The translations under genes were made by a program, and so were the position numbers. This document shows positions 1 to 11,100 of a stretch of 64,000 nucleotides of DNA, one piece after another (within the stretch, counting starts at the first letter, position 1; each line of letters begins with the position of its first letter). The notes under the pieces are model-generated. The model was given only the letters and a program-made list of their open reading frames with translations. It had not been told where the DNA came from and ran no database searches. The DNA comes from Diphasiastrum complanatum (Eukaryota; Streptophyta; Lycopodiopsida; Lycopodiales; Lycopodiaceae), in NCBI GenBank assembly GCA_029204225.1, contig CM055098.1, positions 50,343,134 to 50,407,133 of the forward strand, in the 5' to 3' direction.

Positions 1-360
1 GGTTTTCAAGGCTTGACTAGACTCAGAATAGCAATGTGCCAATCTATATAAGTAACCCTGCCTCTTGCTGAGTGCAAGGATCTTATTACTCCTATCAATA
101 ATTTTGCATTGATCAGATTCAAATTCTACCTTATGACCTAAATTTGTAATTCTACTCACTGATAATAGATTTGTAGAGAGTTTAGAAACATATAAGGCCT
201 TTGATAGTAATTTGAATTGATCATGCTGGAATCGCAGTCTTACAGTACCTTCACCTTCAATAGTGTGAGTTCTATTGTCACCAAGATGAACAAATTTTTT
301 TGTGTTGTAAGGCATGTAGGAGTTGAAGATCTCACATTGATTAGTCATGTGTTGAGTTGC
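1..360 (-). pseudogene. Ty1/Copia protease / pre-integrase remnant
   Basis: Read on the - strand this stretch encodes the Copia aspartic-protease region: an ATQHMT-type start after the lost DSG triad, then KKFVHLGDN, EGEGTVRLRF and LLSVSRITNLGHKVEFES, which lead into the pre-integrase part. The frame is mostly open but runs off the left edge of the window. A closely related fragment lies on the + strand at 47030-47330, so the family has at least two copies here. Non-functional as seen. Confidence 0.8.
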
Positions 361-375
361 TCCAGAATCCAGAAA

Positions 376-735
376 TCATGAATCATACCAAAAATGCACT
401 TTGATCTTTGACCACGAATGCACCTTCGTCCACTTCGACCTGGGGAGATGATGAAACTGTGTTTGCTTGTTGATCAAATTTCTTGGTTGCGTTCTTCGCT
501 TGGAGAATTCAGCCATCCTTGATTTCATGGTTGTTGCGCTTGCAATACCTACAAAACATCTTCTTCTTTGATTGTGGATCTGATGATTGTGCTTGACTTT
601 GAGTCTGTTTCTGAGTCGTTGCAGCCTTCTTGGAGCTTTTCTGCTTCTGTCGCTTAGAGCCTTTGTTGACATATAGAGCTTGAGAGGAGGAAGCAGCTTG
701 TCTGCGATAAGACCAGCTTTACTTCGAGAATCCAT
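376..735 (-). pseudogene. Copia gag tail with broken zinc knuckle
   Basis: On the - strand one frame reads KKKMFCRYCKRNNHEIKDG followed by a stop. This is a CCHC nucleic-acid-binding knuckle whose last Cys and the following Trp have been lost (KDG-stop where KDCW is expected). It runs on into the protease fragment at 1-360. Only about 240 bp separate it from the primer-binding site, so most of gag has been deleted. A different frame stays open for 119 codons but shows no domain. Confidence 0.65.
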
Positions 736-973
736 CTGGAACTTAGTATGTCGATTGTATCGATGATGCTAAGATGCAGTAATGCCAACAATAGGAAATC
801 AATTCTCTGACACTAAAAGGTTGAAAAGAATAGAAGAGTATGATATCAATTTGATATCGAAATAGTATTAGGCCCTGATAGAGATCACAGATCTGATACC
901 GTGGCATTTCAAATAAAGGAAATAGTGATCTAGCACTGATACTATGATAGAAGTTCTGATATAAGAATGGAAT

Positions 974-985
974 GCTCTGATACCA
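974..985 (-). other. Primer-binding site of the Copia element
   Basis: The - strand reads TGGTATCAGAGC, the complement of the plant initiator tRNA-Met 3' end, directly after an LTR end ...CCGACA. It fixes the direction of the element and the inner border of the LTR at 986. Confidence 0.8.
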
Positions 986-1742
986 TGTCGGAAAGTGGTG
1001 TGCAGAAGATAGGTCTAGCTCGAAAAGAAATGAATGAAAATAATTCGAGTGTCTAGAAAGAAATCTTTTCGTGCATGGCGGAATAAACTATCTTTCTCAA
1101 TGCATGACTATGCCTATCAATTTCAAACAAAACAATAGTGATAGAAATCACATTTGAACTTATAGTAACTAACTTTGAAATCATCAGTACTACAGTGATT
1201 ACGTAGCCAAACAATTAAGCATCAAAAATTATCAGACAAATAATTAGTCACGAATCATTTGCGAATTAGTCGCGAAGGAATACAAAAATGCATACATTTT
1301 AAGACGAAGCTGAACGCAATAAATGATAGTATTGATTCAGTATAAAAATGAAACAGAAGTAAGCGCAATGCTAATAAGCAGTGTCACAATAGCGATCTCT
1401 AAAACAGCTCTAAGAATTGAGCTAGAATGCTTAGGAGTGTTCAAGCTCGCAGGCTTGAGAGAGAGAGAGTGAACTATTCAAAAACTTCTTCTGATAAGCT
1501 TAAAAACTTTGATAATGAAACTGTATGAATATGAACAACTATTTATACTAAAAAATTAGGTCATCAATTGCAATCGCCAGTTGGTTGGTGATCCATTAGC
1601 ATCCATCCGGTTCCTTGTCATTGATTGCTGATAAGCGGTGAAATTGGCCGTAATCATTCTGTCTGCATAAATGAACCAAAACTATAGCTCTGCAGAAATG
1701 AACTAAAACAGCCACAAGCGACACTGTCACAAAAAGAGGACA
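986..1742 (-). mobile_element. Copia LTR (family A)
   Basis: Read on the - strand the LTR runs from TGTCCTC (1742) to TTCCGACA (986), with TGTC/GACA ends and the primer-binding site immediately downstream. It contains a TATA box (TAGTATAAATAG) near 1540-1552. A second copy on the + strand at about 60927-61450 shares the TATA region, the block CTCTCAAGC...GCATTCTAG and the block GAATCAAT...TGTATGCATTT. The inner border is secure. The outer border at 1742 is inferred from the TG..CA ends only, since no 5-bp target duplication could be tested. Confidence 0.65.
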
Positions 1743-2060
1743 ATGTTGGAATTTTGCGAAAAATGCGAAAAACCCGAAGGTGCCTTAAAATCTCATTTAG
1801 GGTTGCCCCACACTTTGTCAGAGTCATTTTCTTAACATTTGAGGCTCTTTGTGAAAAGCAAAAAAATGCGACACTGTGATTTTACACGAGATTCCTGACA
1901 GGAGAAAAATGCGAAAAAGGCGACACTGTATTTTTCAACGAGATTCCAGACAGGCAAAAAAGATGACATTGTTGTAAACTCTATGTATTTTTGCAGACTG
2001 TGTAAAAACGCTTGTAAAACTGTAGATTGTGTAAAGACACGGGAAAATCCGCAAAACTGG
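1743..2060 (-). repeat. Copia 3' non-coding region with 52-bp repeats
   Basis: The word GCGACACTGT (or its decayed form GATGACATTGT) recurs at 1868, 1920 and 1972, a spacing of exactly 52 bp, and each of the first two is followed by an ACGAGATTCC-GACAGG block. That makes about 2.5 degenerate tandem units between the pol remnant and the LTR. The same word occurs once more in the LTR at 1718. No coding potential is visible. Confidence 0.6.
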
Positions 2061-3467
2061 ATCCTGATCAAGTGATACTTGATAGCAATGTGTTTCGTTC
2101 TGGAATGAAACATTGGATATTTTGTTATTGAATAGCAGACGTGTTGTCCACGTACATGATCAATGGTTCGTCGGTGCTCTATCCCAGTCCATCCAAGAAC
2201 TATTTGAGCCAGGTCAGCTCATTAGCCATTTTGGCTGCAGCAAAATATTCTGCCTCACACGAAGATTGGGCAGTTGTGGTATGCTTCGTACTGATCCAGA
2301 TAACAACTGCATCTACTGCTATGGTGCATCCATCAGTCTTCTTGTACCACTGCTTAGCAGACTGTTTCAGTCCATAGATGCTTCTGTGCATTTTGCAGGC
2401 ATAGTCAGCAAATGACTTGTAGGCAAAACCTAGTCGATCCATATAGATCTCTTCTTTCAGCTCTCCATGTAGGAATATTGCTTTCTCGTCCACAATATGA
2501 ATCTTCAGATCATAGGCTACTGCATATGCAAACAATATGCGTATAGATGTGTGCTTCACAATAGGAGAAAAGCTTTCAGTATAGTCGATGCCATACTTCT
2601 GTCTCGATACATTGTGGTCTAGTCCATACTTGTATTTGTAGATCCACTTGCATTTGATAGTCTTTTTGTCAGCTAGTATTGGTTCAAGAGTCTAGACCTT
2701 GTTTGTTTGCATGGAGTGCATTTTTTCCTCCATTGCTTTTATCCGCTTGTCCATGTTGGGACTGTCAATAACTTCTTCATAAGTTTGTGGTTCACCACCG
2801 AATCCAAAAAACTCTTCTGTCATAGAAGTTGAACTGTCAGGCATGAATCTCAGTGGTGCTCTCCTTTCTCTCATGGATCTCCTTGGAGATTTTGCAGGTA
2901 CTTCAATGGCCTTGCCTTTGTCAAGTGTATTGTCAATTGCAAAACCATTGTGTGTAGCTAGTGTCTTGGGTACAGGCTGCATGTCAGGCCATTCGTCATC
3001 TAATCTATTGTTCATTCCATCTGGAATTCGAACATTTTCATCTAGATGCTTAGGGTCCGCTCCCTCTGTCGATGTCGGCAGGTCATAGTATTGCTTGCCA
3101 AGAATTTCGTAGCTAACTGGATCTTCATTAGCCATTGTTCTTGCTTCATCGAATCTGACATCTCTGACAATATTTACTTGATTGGTCTTCGACAGATAAA
3201 TCATGTAGTATGATGAATGTATGTCATATCCTACAAGGTATCCCTATTTGACTTTTCATCCAGCTTATTGCGGATCTTGTCAAGAATGTGTGCTACACAT
3301 CCAAAGATTCGAATATGAGCTACATTTGGCTTGTTACCCCACCACACTTCATGTGGAGTAGTATGAGGAATGCCTGATTTGCTCATCCTGTTCTGCAGGT
3401 AGGCGGCTGTAGCTACTGCTTCAGCCCATAGTGATCTCGATGCCTTTGAGTAGGCCATCATGCACCT
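2061..3467 (-). pseudogene. Copia pol remnant: integrase C-part, linker, reverse transcriptase, RNase H
   Basis: On the - strand, from high to low coordinates: integrase end (RCMMAYSKASRSLWAEAVAT, HTTPHEVWWGNKPNVAHIRI), the Ser/Pro-rich linker (2692-3204), reverse transcriptase start (KCKWIYKYKYG, YTESFSPIVKHTSIR, IHIVDEKAIFLHGELKEEIY, IYGLKQSAKQWYKK), then RNase H (STKHTTTAQSSCEAEYFAAA, YVDNTSAIQ, FHSRTKHIAIKYH). The reverse-transcriptase core with the YVDD motif is deleted between QWYKK and the RNase H, and stops interrupt the tail. The integrase side is cut off at 3467 by an unrelated LTR. Confidence 0.85.
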
Positions 3468-3740
3468 TGTAAAGACCACTAGGGAAAACCCCTAAGATGA
3501 GAATAAGAAAACACAAGAGAGACTGTGGAGCAAAACCACCCAACCAATCCTAGATCCCTCTTGGAGAATCCTCCTGGATCTAGCCCTCAAGCCATGCCAA
3601 TGTGCCAACAAGAGGAGAAGAGCTAATCAGGTAACCTAGACCAAGTCGTCGACGGAATAATCATTACCTCAATATATAGAGAGTAGGATCCTATGCATGA
3701 GCACATGCAATTCCCATGCAGGTCAACTATAAATAAGTCA
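3468..3740 (-). mobile_element. Solo or truncated LTR, family T, SINE-free copy
   Basis: The + strand reads TGTAAAGACC...AAGTCA. It matches the LTR at 50999-51362 along its length (AACCCCTAAGATGA, CCACCCAACCAATCCTAGATC, AAGCCATGCCA, ATATAGAGAGTAG, CCCATGCAGGTCAACTATA). That copy has a primer-binding site showing the LTR reads on the - strand. Here the sequence ATATATAGAGAGTAGG (3673-3690 region) is continuous, so it is the empty-site counterpart of the SINE insertion in the other copy. No 5-bp target duplication was seen. Confidence 0.7.
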
Positions 3741-5123
3741 TAGCTCTACATGCATACCTCCTGCCTACATCAACCACATGTACGTGCACTACTCCATTTG
3801 TCTCAATTAGAGTGTCTATGGTGATTGACAATGATTTACTAGGTTAGATATGTCCCATTTTCAAATGGTTATCAATTTGTTTAATAATTTCATTTGAATG
3901 AGAGATAATCCATGAGGTAGCTCCTCTGAAAATACATCAATAAATTCTCATTTCAACTTATCTTAGAATTTGCTTATCATCACATGACAATTTAGAAGGA
4001 ATCACGTTTATGCTGTTATGAGATACATTCACATCACAACTCAAAACAAATTTCATAAGTACATGAAACAATTCAAATTAATGCTCGAGCATTTATCTAT
4101 TATACTAACCATCAAAATGGTTGGCTCAATACATAAACTATTTGGTCGAAAAATAGAAACTACATTCTCATTAACATTAGAGTTGTAGCAAAATGCGCAC
4201 AAAAATATCTCACTAACTATCATAAATGTCAGCAAATTCACATACAGGTTCTTTATGTATACATTTCCAATTAAAAAAAGCGACCCATTGATTTTGAGCA
4301 AATTGCGAGCAGGATATGATGTGTCAAACATGTAGGGGTACTGGTCAAACTTCAAAGTTTTCAAATGTGAGTGTGTAATACCACATCTTTCACTACATTA
4401 TTTTTATGACTGTCAGCTTTAAAATTCCTATATGACATAGCAACATGCTTGTAAAAACTATTCAATTTGGAGTTATATTGACGTAGAATCACTAGAGTAC
4501 CATGAATATGGAAGGGGGGAAAGTACTTTTTTTAACCTACGGATCAATGACGACCCACCACCCCTAACAAGAGACTTGATATTAAGGGGTCAAATGAAGT
4601 TGGTTGACACGAGATCCATGAGCAAAGAAAGTAAGAAAATATATGTGATTGGATGAAGAACCTTATTTTTCTTGTTGTGGCCAAGAAATGGAAACCGGCC
4701 AACCTAGCATCTCCGCATGCTTGTCAAATGACACAAGTGTTCGTTCTCTTCTTTTTCTAGAATTCATTATTTTCCTCCCATTTCTCTACCTTTCTACTTT
4801 TCTTTTGAATCTTTAATTTCGTCCCTTGCATACTGAAATCTGGCCAAAAATACGCAAAACCCTTTTCGTCTTCAACCTAATGATTTCCCGATGCTCGCAA
4901 AAATTTGAAATCAACTAATTGACTTCGCCGAGTTAGTTTCATGGTGAGCACTAAATGAAAGCCAGCCTAAGACTCTAGGACTCTCCTTAACTAGGGGTGC
5001 CCTAGATTGAAGGGTAGATAGATACCCATGGGAATGAACTTGCCTCTTTGGCTCTTTCCATCTGCCTTAGGCAGCATCGAGGGAGAAGCGATCTCGTTGA
5101 TTTTGTGAAAGACGGCTCGAAAC
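3741..5123. other. Upstream region of the Maf gene, nothing else recognised
   Basis: AT-rich sequence with only short open frames and no repeat or domain I recognise. The last part should contain the promoter and 5' untranslated region of the Maf gene that begins at 5124; an in-frame TGA lies just before the start codon. I could not point to a TATA box with confidence. Confidence 0.4.
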
Positions 5124-8100
5124 ATGTTGATCCAGCACCTGCCTATGCTTTCCACCAAGAGGATTGTTCTAGCATCAGCCTCCCCCCGCCGAGCTTATAT
5201 TCTGAAAAGCGTTGTAAGCCATCCAGTTATACACAACCTTTAGCCTTTCAATTTGTTTCTTGTGTATCACGATATCTTGTTGCAGCTACCTGAGGCTGGG
5301 CTTTTCATTTCAGAAAGTCGCTGCATCTTTAGTAAGCGCAATGTGTATTCACAGAAGTGAGAAGAAATAATATTTAATGTAAGGAATTTGGAGTAGAAGA
5401 AAATGTTTACCAGACACAATGACTAGGTTTTGAAATTAGGGTTTCACAGACTTTTTATTTGTGGGTTTTTGTAGGGTTTGCAAGCAGAAGTTATTTCTTC
5501 CACATTCGATGAAAATCTGGACAAGACTATGTTTGTAAATCCGGGAGGTATGTGGCTAGTGAGTTTTGGTCTATAAGATGCAAGAATGGCCTGTTAAGTT
5601 CTCAAAAGGTGCCATAGATTGGAAACTATGAAGTATTTCAATGCTGATCCATTGTTTTAAGTGGGATGTGAATTTGCTATTAAGCTCCCATCGGATAGGT
5701 TTTTCCACCAAAGAGTAAGGCTTTATGTGTTTATTTAATGGCTATACATCATTGTTGCCAGGGAACATGTTCCGACTATATGGGAAACAGGGAATGTCGT
5801 ATGTGACGTGCACTTACTCTAGGGCACTGATATGTAAGTGGGGATGTCGTAGCATTTGGCCCATGCTATGCATGATGAAGTGAATGGCCTAAGTCTTTGT
5901 GGTTGGACTCCATAGGGTTGAAGATTGCACATCTTGTTTGTTAGGTCTAGTATCATCCTAGACATAACATGTATATTTTTGTTCTAAAGAATTAATTTTT
6001 TTTAAAATCGTAGTTTTAACAAAATAGAATGTGGTGATTCATGACATGGTGTTCCCTCTCTTCTTCCCCCATTGGAAGCCTTCTCGTTCATACATATGTT
6101 TCTCATTCCCATTCTCTGGCAACTATGCCATACATATCTAAATGACAAGTTCAATACTCAAGTGTGATAGATAAGTATGGGTCTGTTGTGTTTTTGAACC
6201 TTTATGAAGGGGAGAGAGGTGCAGATTTATGGTGATGTTGCTATATAGAGAATCAATTGTTTATTAGTTTGATGAGAACCATCTTACATTTAGGGTCAAC
6301 CAGCAATATGGATTAGTGAAAATTAATCCAACATATGTTGTTGCTAGTTATGTTTGTTTTTTGCATTATCGATTGTGATTAGCCACACAGGATGCCAAAT
6401 GTGTTGGAATACATTTATTACATGTTAGATTTGATAATTGAACCATAGCCATTGTCTTGAGAATAGTCCCAGATCACCACTTTGCCTAATTGGTGGAAAA
6501 CTCAGTATATTGAACTTGAAATTGTCCATGGGCCATTTAAAACCTTTTTTTACTCCTAGTATTCTATCTCCAAGGGCCCCAATGAAAATGTTAAAAAAAG
6601 ACAACTTCTTTTAAGAACGTTCCGATCTAGAACGTTGTAGGATTTTAGAATGTCGTTATGTTAATGTTTGAAAACTATGATGTGTTGCTTCTCAAGTATA
6701 TGGTGTGTAGTATACACTTAAAACAAAAAAACTCACAAAGTCAAAAATGGTTGCCATAACTCATGGGGCATGTTATTAATTAAATACATGAGACCCCCCT
6801 TTTGTAAGTTGAGTAAATTAGTGCAAGTGGCCCACTTGGCCAAGTAGCTTACTCCTATGGTTGACACCTAGACTTTCCATGCATGTAATTGAGGTGCTTG
6901 CCTCACAAGGGATTTGGAGGACCCACGCCCTCCTCTCTCTCTCTCTAGCAATTCATTTCCTCTTCTAACTTTTGGTGTTGTGAGGTGCTTATGCAATTCT
7001 CCTTGTACGTGATGTTTTCCATAGCTAAGTTTCTCAAGCTTTCATAGTTGATCTAGTATTGAAGTTAAGATACTCCATAGCTAGGTCCTGCAATTTATCA
7101 AATATTTGTGTGAATTTGTTAGTGTAGTTTACATTGTGATTTTGAATCTTGTTGCATGTGTCTAATGTGCTTTATTGAATCATAAAGTGGTTGAATTGTC
7201 TCCTGTATGAATTTGTAGCATTGTGGATGGCATAGGTAAATTTCTTGCAAACTATATATGTTTCAACATATACGTATGACAAACTTTGTCATACTGTATA
7301 TAATTGTATGTGCGGACATGAGTGTGAGTGTACGGGGGTGTGATCGCAACATTTTCTACCACTTTTGGTGATTGTACTATGATGTTTGCTCATCTATGAT
7401 CAACTCTTCACCATGGTATCGTCGTGGAGTAGGTGCTATGATATAGAAATGACAAAACTAGGTATGTGAGGTGATGTGACTCTTTTCACACGATGTCTTT
7501 TGTGTAGTTGATGAATTTAGCAAATAAATTTATGATTAAAAAAAAGGTGCAATTTATTTTACCCTTTAAATATAAACAATCATTAATGAGAGAAGATATT
7601 GAACTATTTCATGATCTATGGTATTTTGTGTGACATAGAATTAATAGCACATATACACAAGATTGTGCTTAAAATAGAAGCAATAAACTATACATTGAAG
7701 ATTGATCTCCAACTAAGATCTCATTTTATTTGACAATATTTTGAATAACAAACCTGCTTTCAAAATGGTCACTACCTCAAATTCCCAAAAGAATGCTCAT
7801 GTCTTTTGGCAATGAATCAAGTGAGAAGAGCGAGTCTACTTATATCGACTGAATTTTTGTTGTGGTCCAGGCATGAGACTTCTCATTGATGCCCTACCAG
7901 ATGGTTAAGGCTCTACTAATATTTTGGTATAAGGTAGTGAACTTGCTATTCACATTCATTTACAACATGTCGATGACTTAGCCATTTTGCTTACAATAAA
8001 TAATCACAATTTCACATTTTTACAATGGGACATGGATATAGAAACATATGACATCCCTTCCCTCCTCGACTCTTTACTCTCTATGTTGATCTTGATTTTT

Positions 8101-11100
8101 GAGTGCTAATATGATTAGTTAACTCCTATCTAGAATTTGAGCATCAAAATCTTGACACCAACTAAATGGGAAGGCACCTACCAGTGCTACAAGACACAGG
8201 CACTTTGCCCTACACCTACCATATATATAGATTTAGCTACCCTAATCATGTTTTTACCTAACATCAATGTTTTATGGTAACTTTCGAATCGCCTTTTTGA
8301 ACCGTGTTTGAATCGGGAAAGAATAAGCCTCTCCAGGTTCGAACGGGTGAATCGATTTCAGGGTCCCCCCCCCCCCTAATGTCTATCCTTCGATTATGTC
8401 AAAAACAAGGGCTTTCTTAGTGTTAATGGGTAACATGTAGATTATAATTCATGATTAATCGATAGTGGAATTCGAATCATGACGTGGAACTTCGAACTTC
8501 CAACTCCTGAGTCTTGTTACCTAACAATACCTGTTACCCGTGGTTTAGGGTTCTCAGATCGAGGTTCTATCCTTCTTTACTGGTGATTTTAACGCCAGAA
8601 CAGCTGCGCAACAGGTAGAGTTCCATGATGCTAATGACCATCTACGCATATGAGCCATTGATTGTGATGATATGGAAGTTACCAGGACTTCAACCGACGC
8701 ACTGGGTCCTATCACTGGTTACAGTGAATATTTGTTGCAGCTAGGAGAAGCTCATGAGCTAGCCATTTATAATGGCCTAGCTCATTGTCCTGATTCAGGC
8801 AGCTACACATGCTACCCTCATAGTGGTGGGCACAATGTTGTTGGCTATTTTATGGGGTCACCATCCCTCATTACCAACTCTCTCCCCTCCCCTCCATCTC
8901 CTTCCCCTTCCCCTGTAAGGGGGAGCCCACGCTCCCCCCACCTTTCTTGTCTCCCTACCACCTCCTCCCCTCATTCCTTTCCCGCCGCTCCCCCTCTTCA
9001 TGCTGCCTAGCAGCAGGGGCGGCCCGTACCCCCGTGCCCGCTCCTGTCCCTGGTCCCTCTCCATCCCCAGTTCCTACTCCTATTGTCTACCCTTCCTCAG
9101 ACATCAATGATCCTCATACCCCATCCGCCCCTCTTACTCCCTTTCTTTCTACGCTGGACTATTCTAGCACCAAAGCCTTCGAAAACTTTCTTGCCTGTGA
9201 ACTAAAATCACTCAAAGTTGAGGTTCAATCATTGAGATTGGAAGTTACTCACTTACGGGAGGAAAACAGTCGGTTGCGAACAACATTTATAGAATACAGT
9301 GCCATTCCTCCATTTAATGGTGGGGCTGCAACAAAGGTCCAAGAATTACAACAAGACACAAGGAATCTACCAAAACCTAGGCATCACTCCTCAAAAACGG
9401 AAATGAAGGTAACCACATGTCAAGTTTCATTGTTGCCACTCTATCGGAAGAAAAGTTGAGAGAACAAAAATCGCATAATGTTAGAGTCCGTGGCATTCCC
9501 GACACTCAAAGTGCGTTACGGGAAGCAAGTAATTTCTTGAATACTGCCTGTCCCATCATAGCAATGGAATTGATAAAGTTTGGTTTCCAAAGAAAGATAA
9601 TGCCACGCTTGTCATTCATTTCACATCGTTGAAAGAGCGTAGATCACTACTCCGTCGTAAATCCAAACTCAAGGGTACCAAAATCTACTTGGATGATGGC
9701 CTTACCTTTATTCAGGTGACTGGTGATTTTAATGCCAGAACAGCCTATCAACCCCCTCATTGACTGATCTCAATATCTAGACTGAGTTTGCCACCACTTT
9801 ATATACCTTACCTACTGACACTCCCATTGTTATATCTTTTCGTCCCTTTGAGTTCTCGTTCCTCACTGTTGACATGGTTCTTGTAGCCGTTAAGAAGTTA
9901 ACAACCCATCGGGCCCGTGACATTGATGACCTAGAATCTGAGCTCCTCCTCCATGCTCTTGACACACTTGCACCTGTATTATCCACTCTCCTTAACCAAG
10001 CAGTTATTCATGGTTGTCCTTCTTCTTGGTGCACCCAACCCATCCATAAGAGTGGGGATTCCATGAAACTTGATAACTAACGTACTATCATGATCGGACA
10101 TATCATTGCTAAGCTTTATGGCACCATTCTACAGTCGGTAGTGAGTGCAAAGGCAGAGACTCGGAGACTTCATGCTTTGGGACAGACTGGCTCCGGACAC
10201 AATATGTTACTATAGACCACATCTTTACACTCCGATCTATCATTGAGCAGGCCAGACATAGACGAGAGCGAGTTTATTGCTACTTTGTGGACGAAAGCTT
10301 TTGAGTCAGTTCCATGCCATTTACTCATTTAGATGCTCAGGGACTTAGGCTTTTCCACGGATACCATTCTGGCAGTGATGGTGTTACGAGCTCGTAACCA
10401 GTGCCGAACCCTAGAGAACACAGATAGGTCAGATACCACAGTCAGGGTCGTGTCCAGCGTACATGACCAACAGGGCAAGACAGTGTGAGTAGTGTGCCCC
10501 AGCATGGTCCATAGCCATGGCGGGCCTAACACAGCCTAGGGACCCTGTCAGCAGGATAGGGCCCCCAGTTGGGTCCCGACGTGCAGTCGGCCACGTCAGT
10601 GCCATGTGGCCGACACTTGGCAGTAGCATGCTACCAGTCCTCACACTGGGCTAGGAGGGGCTTACTCTATATCAGGGAGTAGGCAAGGTTGGGTGGATCA
10701 GTTAGTGTTTGCCCTACTGTGGTGTTAGGATCTATTACACTGGTATCAGAGCCATCTCCATCCTAGGGAGTTCAGGACAGCAGTAGAGAAAGCTATCAGA
10801 AGATAGGAAAGATTTCTCAGATTCTCAGAAAAGAATTGAGGAGGAAAATCGCTGTAGGAACAGCTTTCAAATCCTTGAAATTTGCTGGGAAATTACAGTT
10901 GTTTGAGGCACAATCCCTTGTAGAAGCTCAGCGCTGAAAAATCAGGGATTTACCCTGATTTTTATGTATCAGTTGTGTTTTTTTGAGCACATTTTAAATA
11001 GAAAACGTGGAGCAGGTCCAGCGCTGCCAAATTGGGTGGAAACTTCGAATTTGGAGTGAAATTTTCTGGAATTTGGAGCGGATCTAAGACAGAATCGTGG

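Noticed and set aside
2113-2415. 100-codon + strand open frame
   Set aside because: Antisense shadow of the Copia RT/RNase H remnant.
8858-9064. Arg/Gly-rich minus-strand frame
   Set aside because: Antisense of the pyrimidine-rich LINE ORF1 lead; composition follows from base bias.
10329-10644. Minus-strand open frames
   Set aside because: Lie across the LINE/LTR junction and in the LTR; no domain and no splice context.
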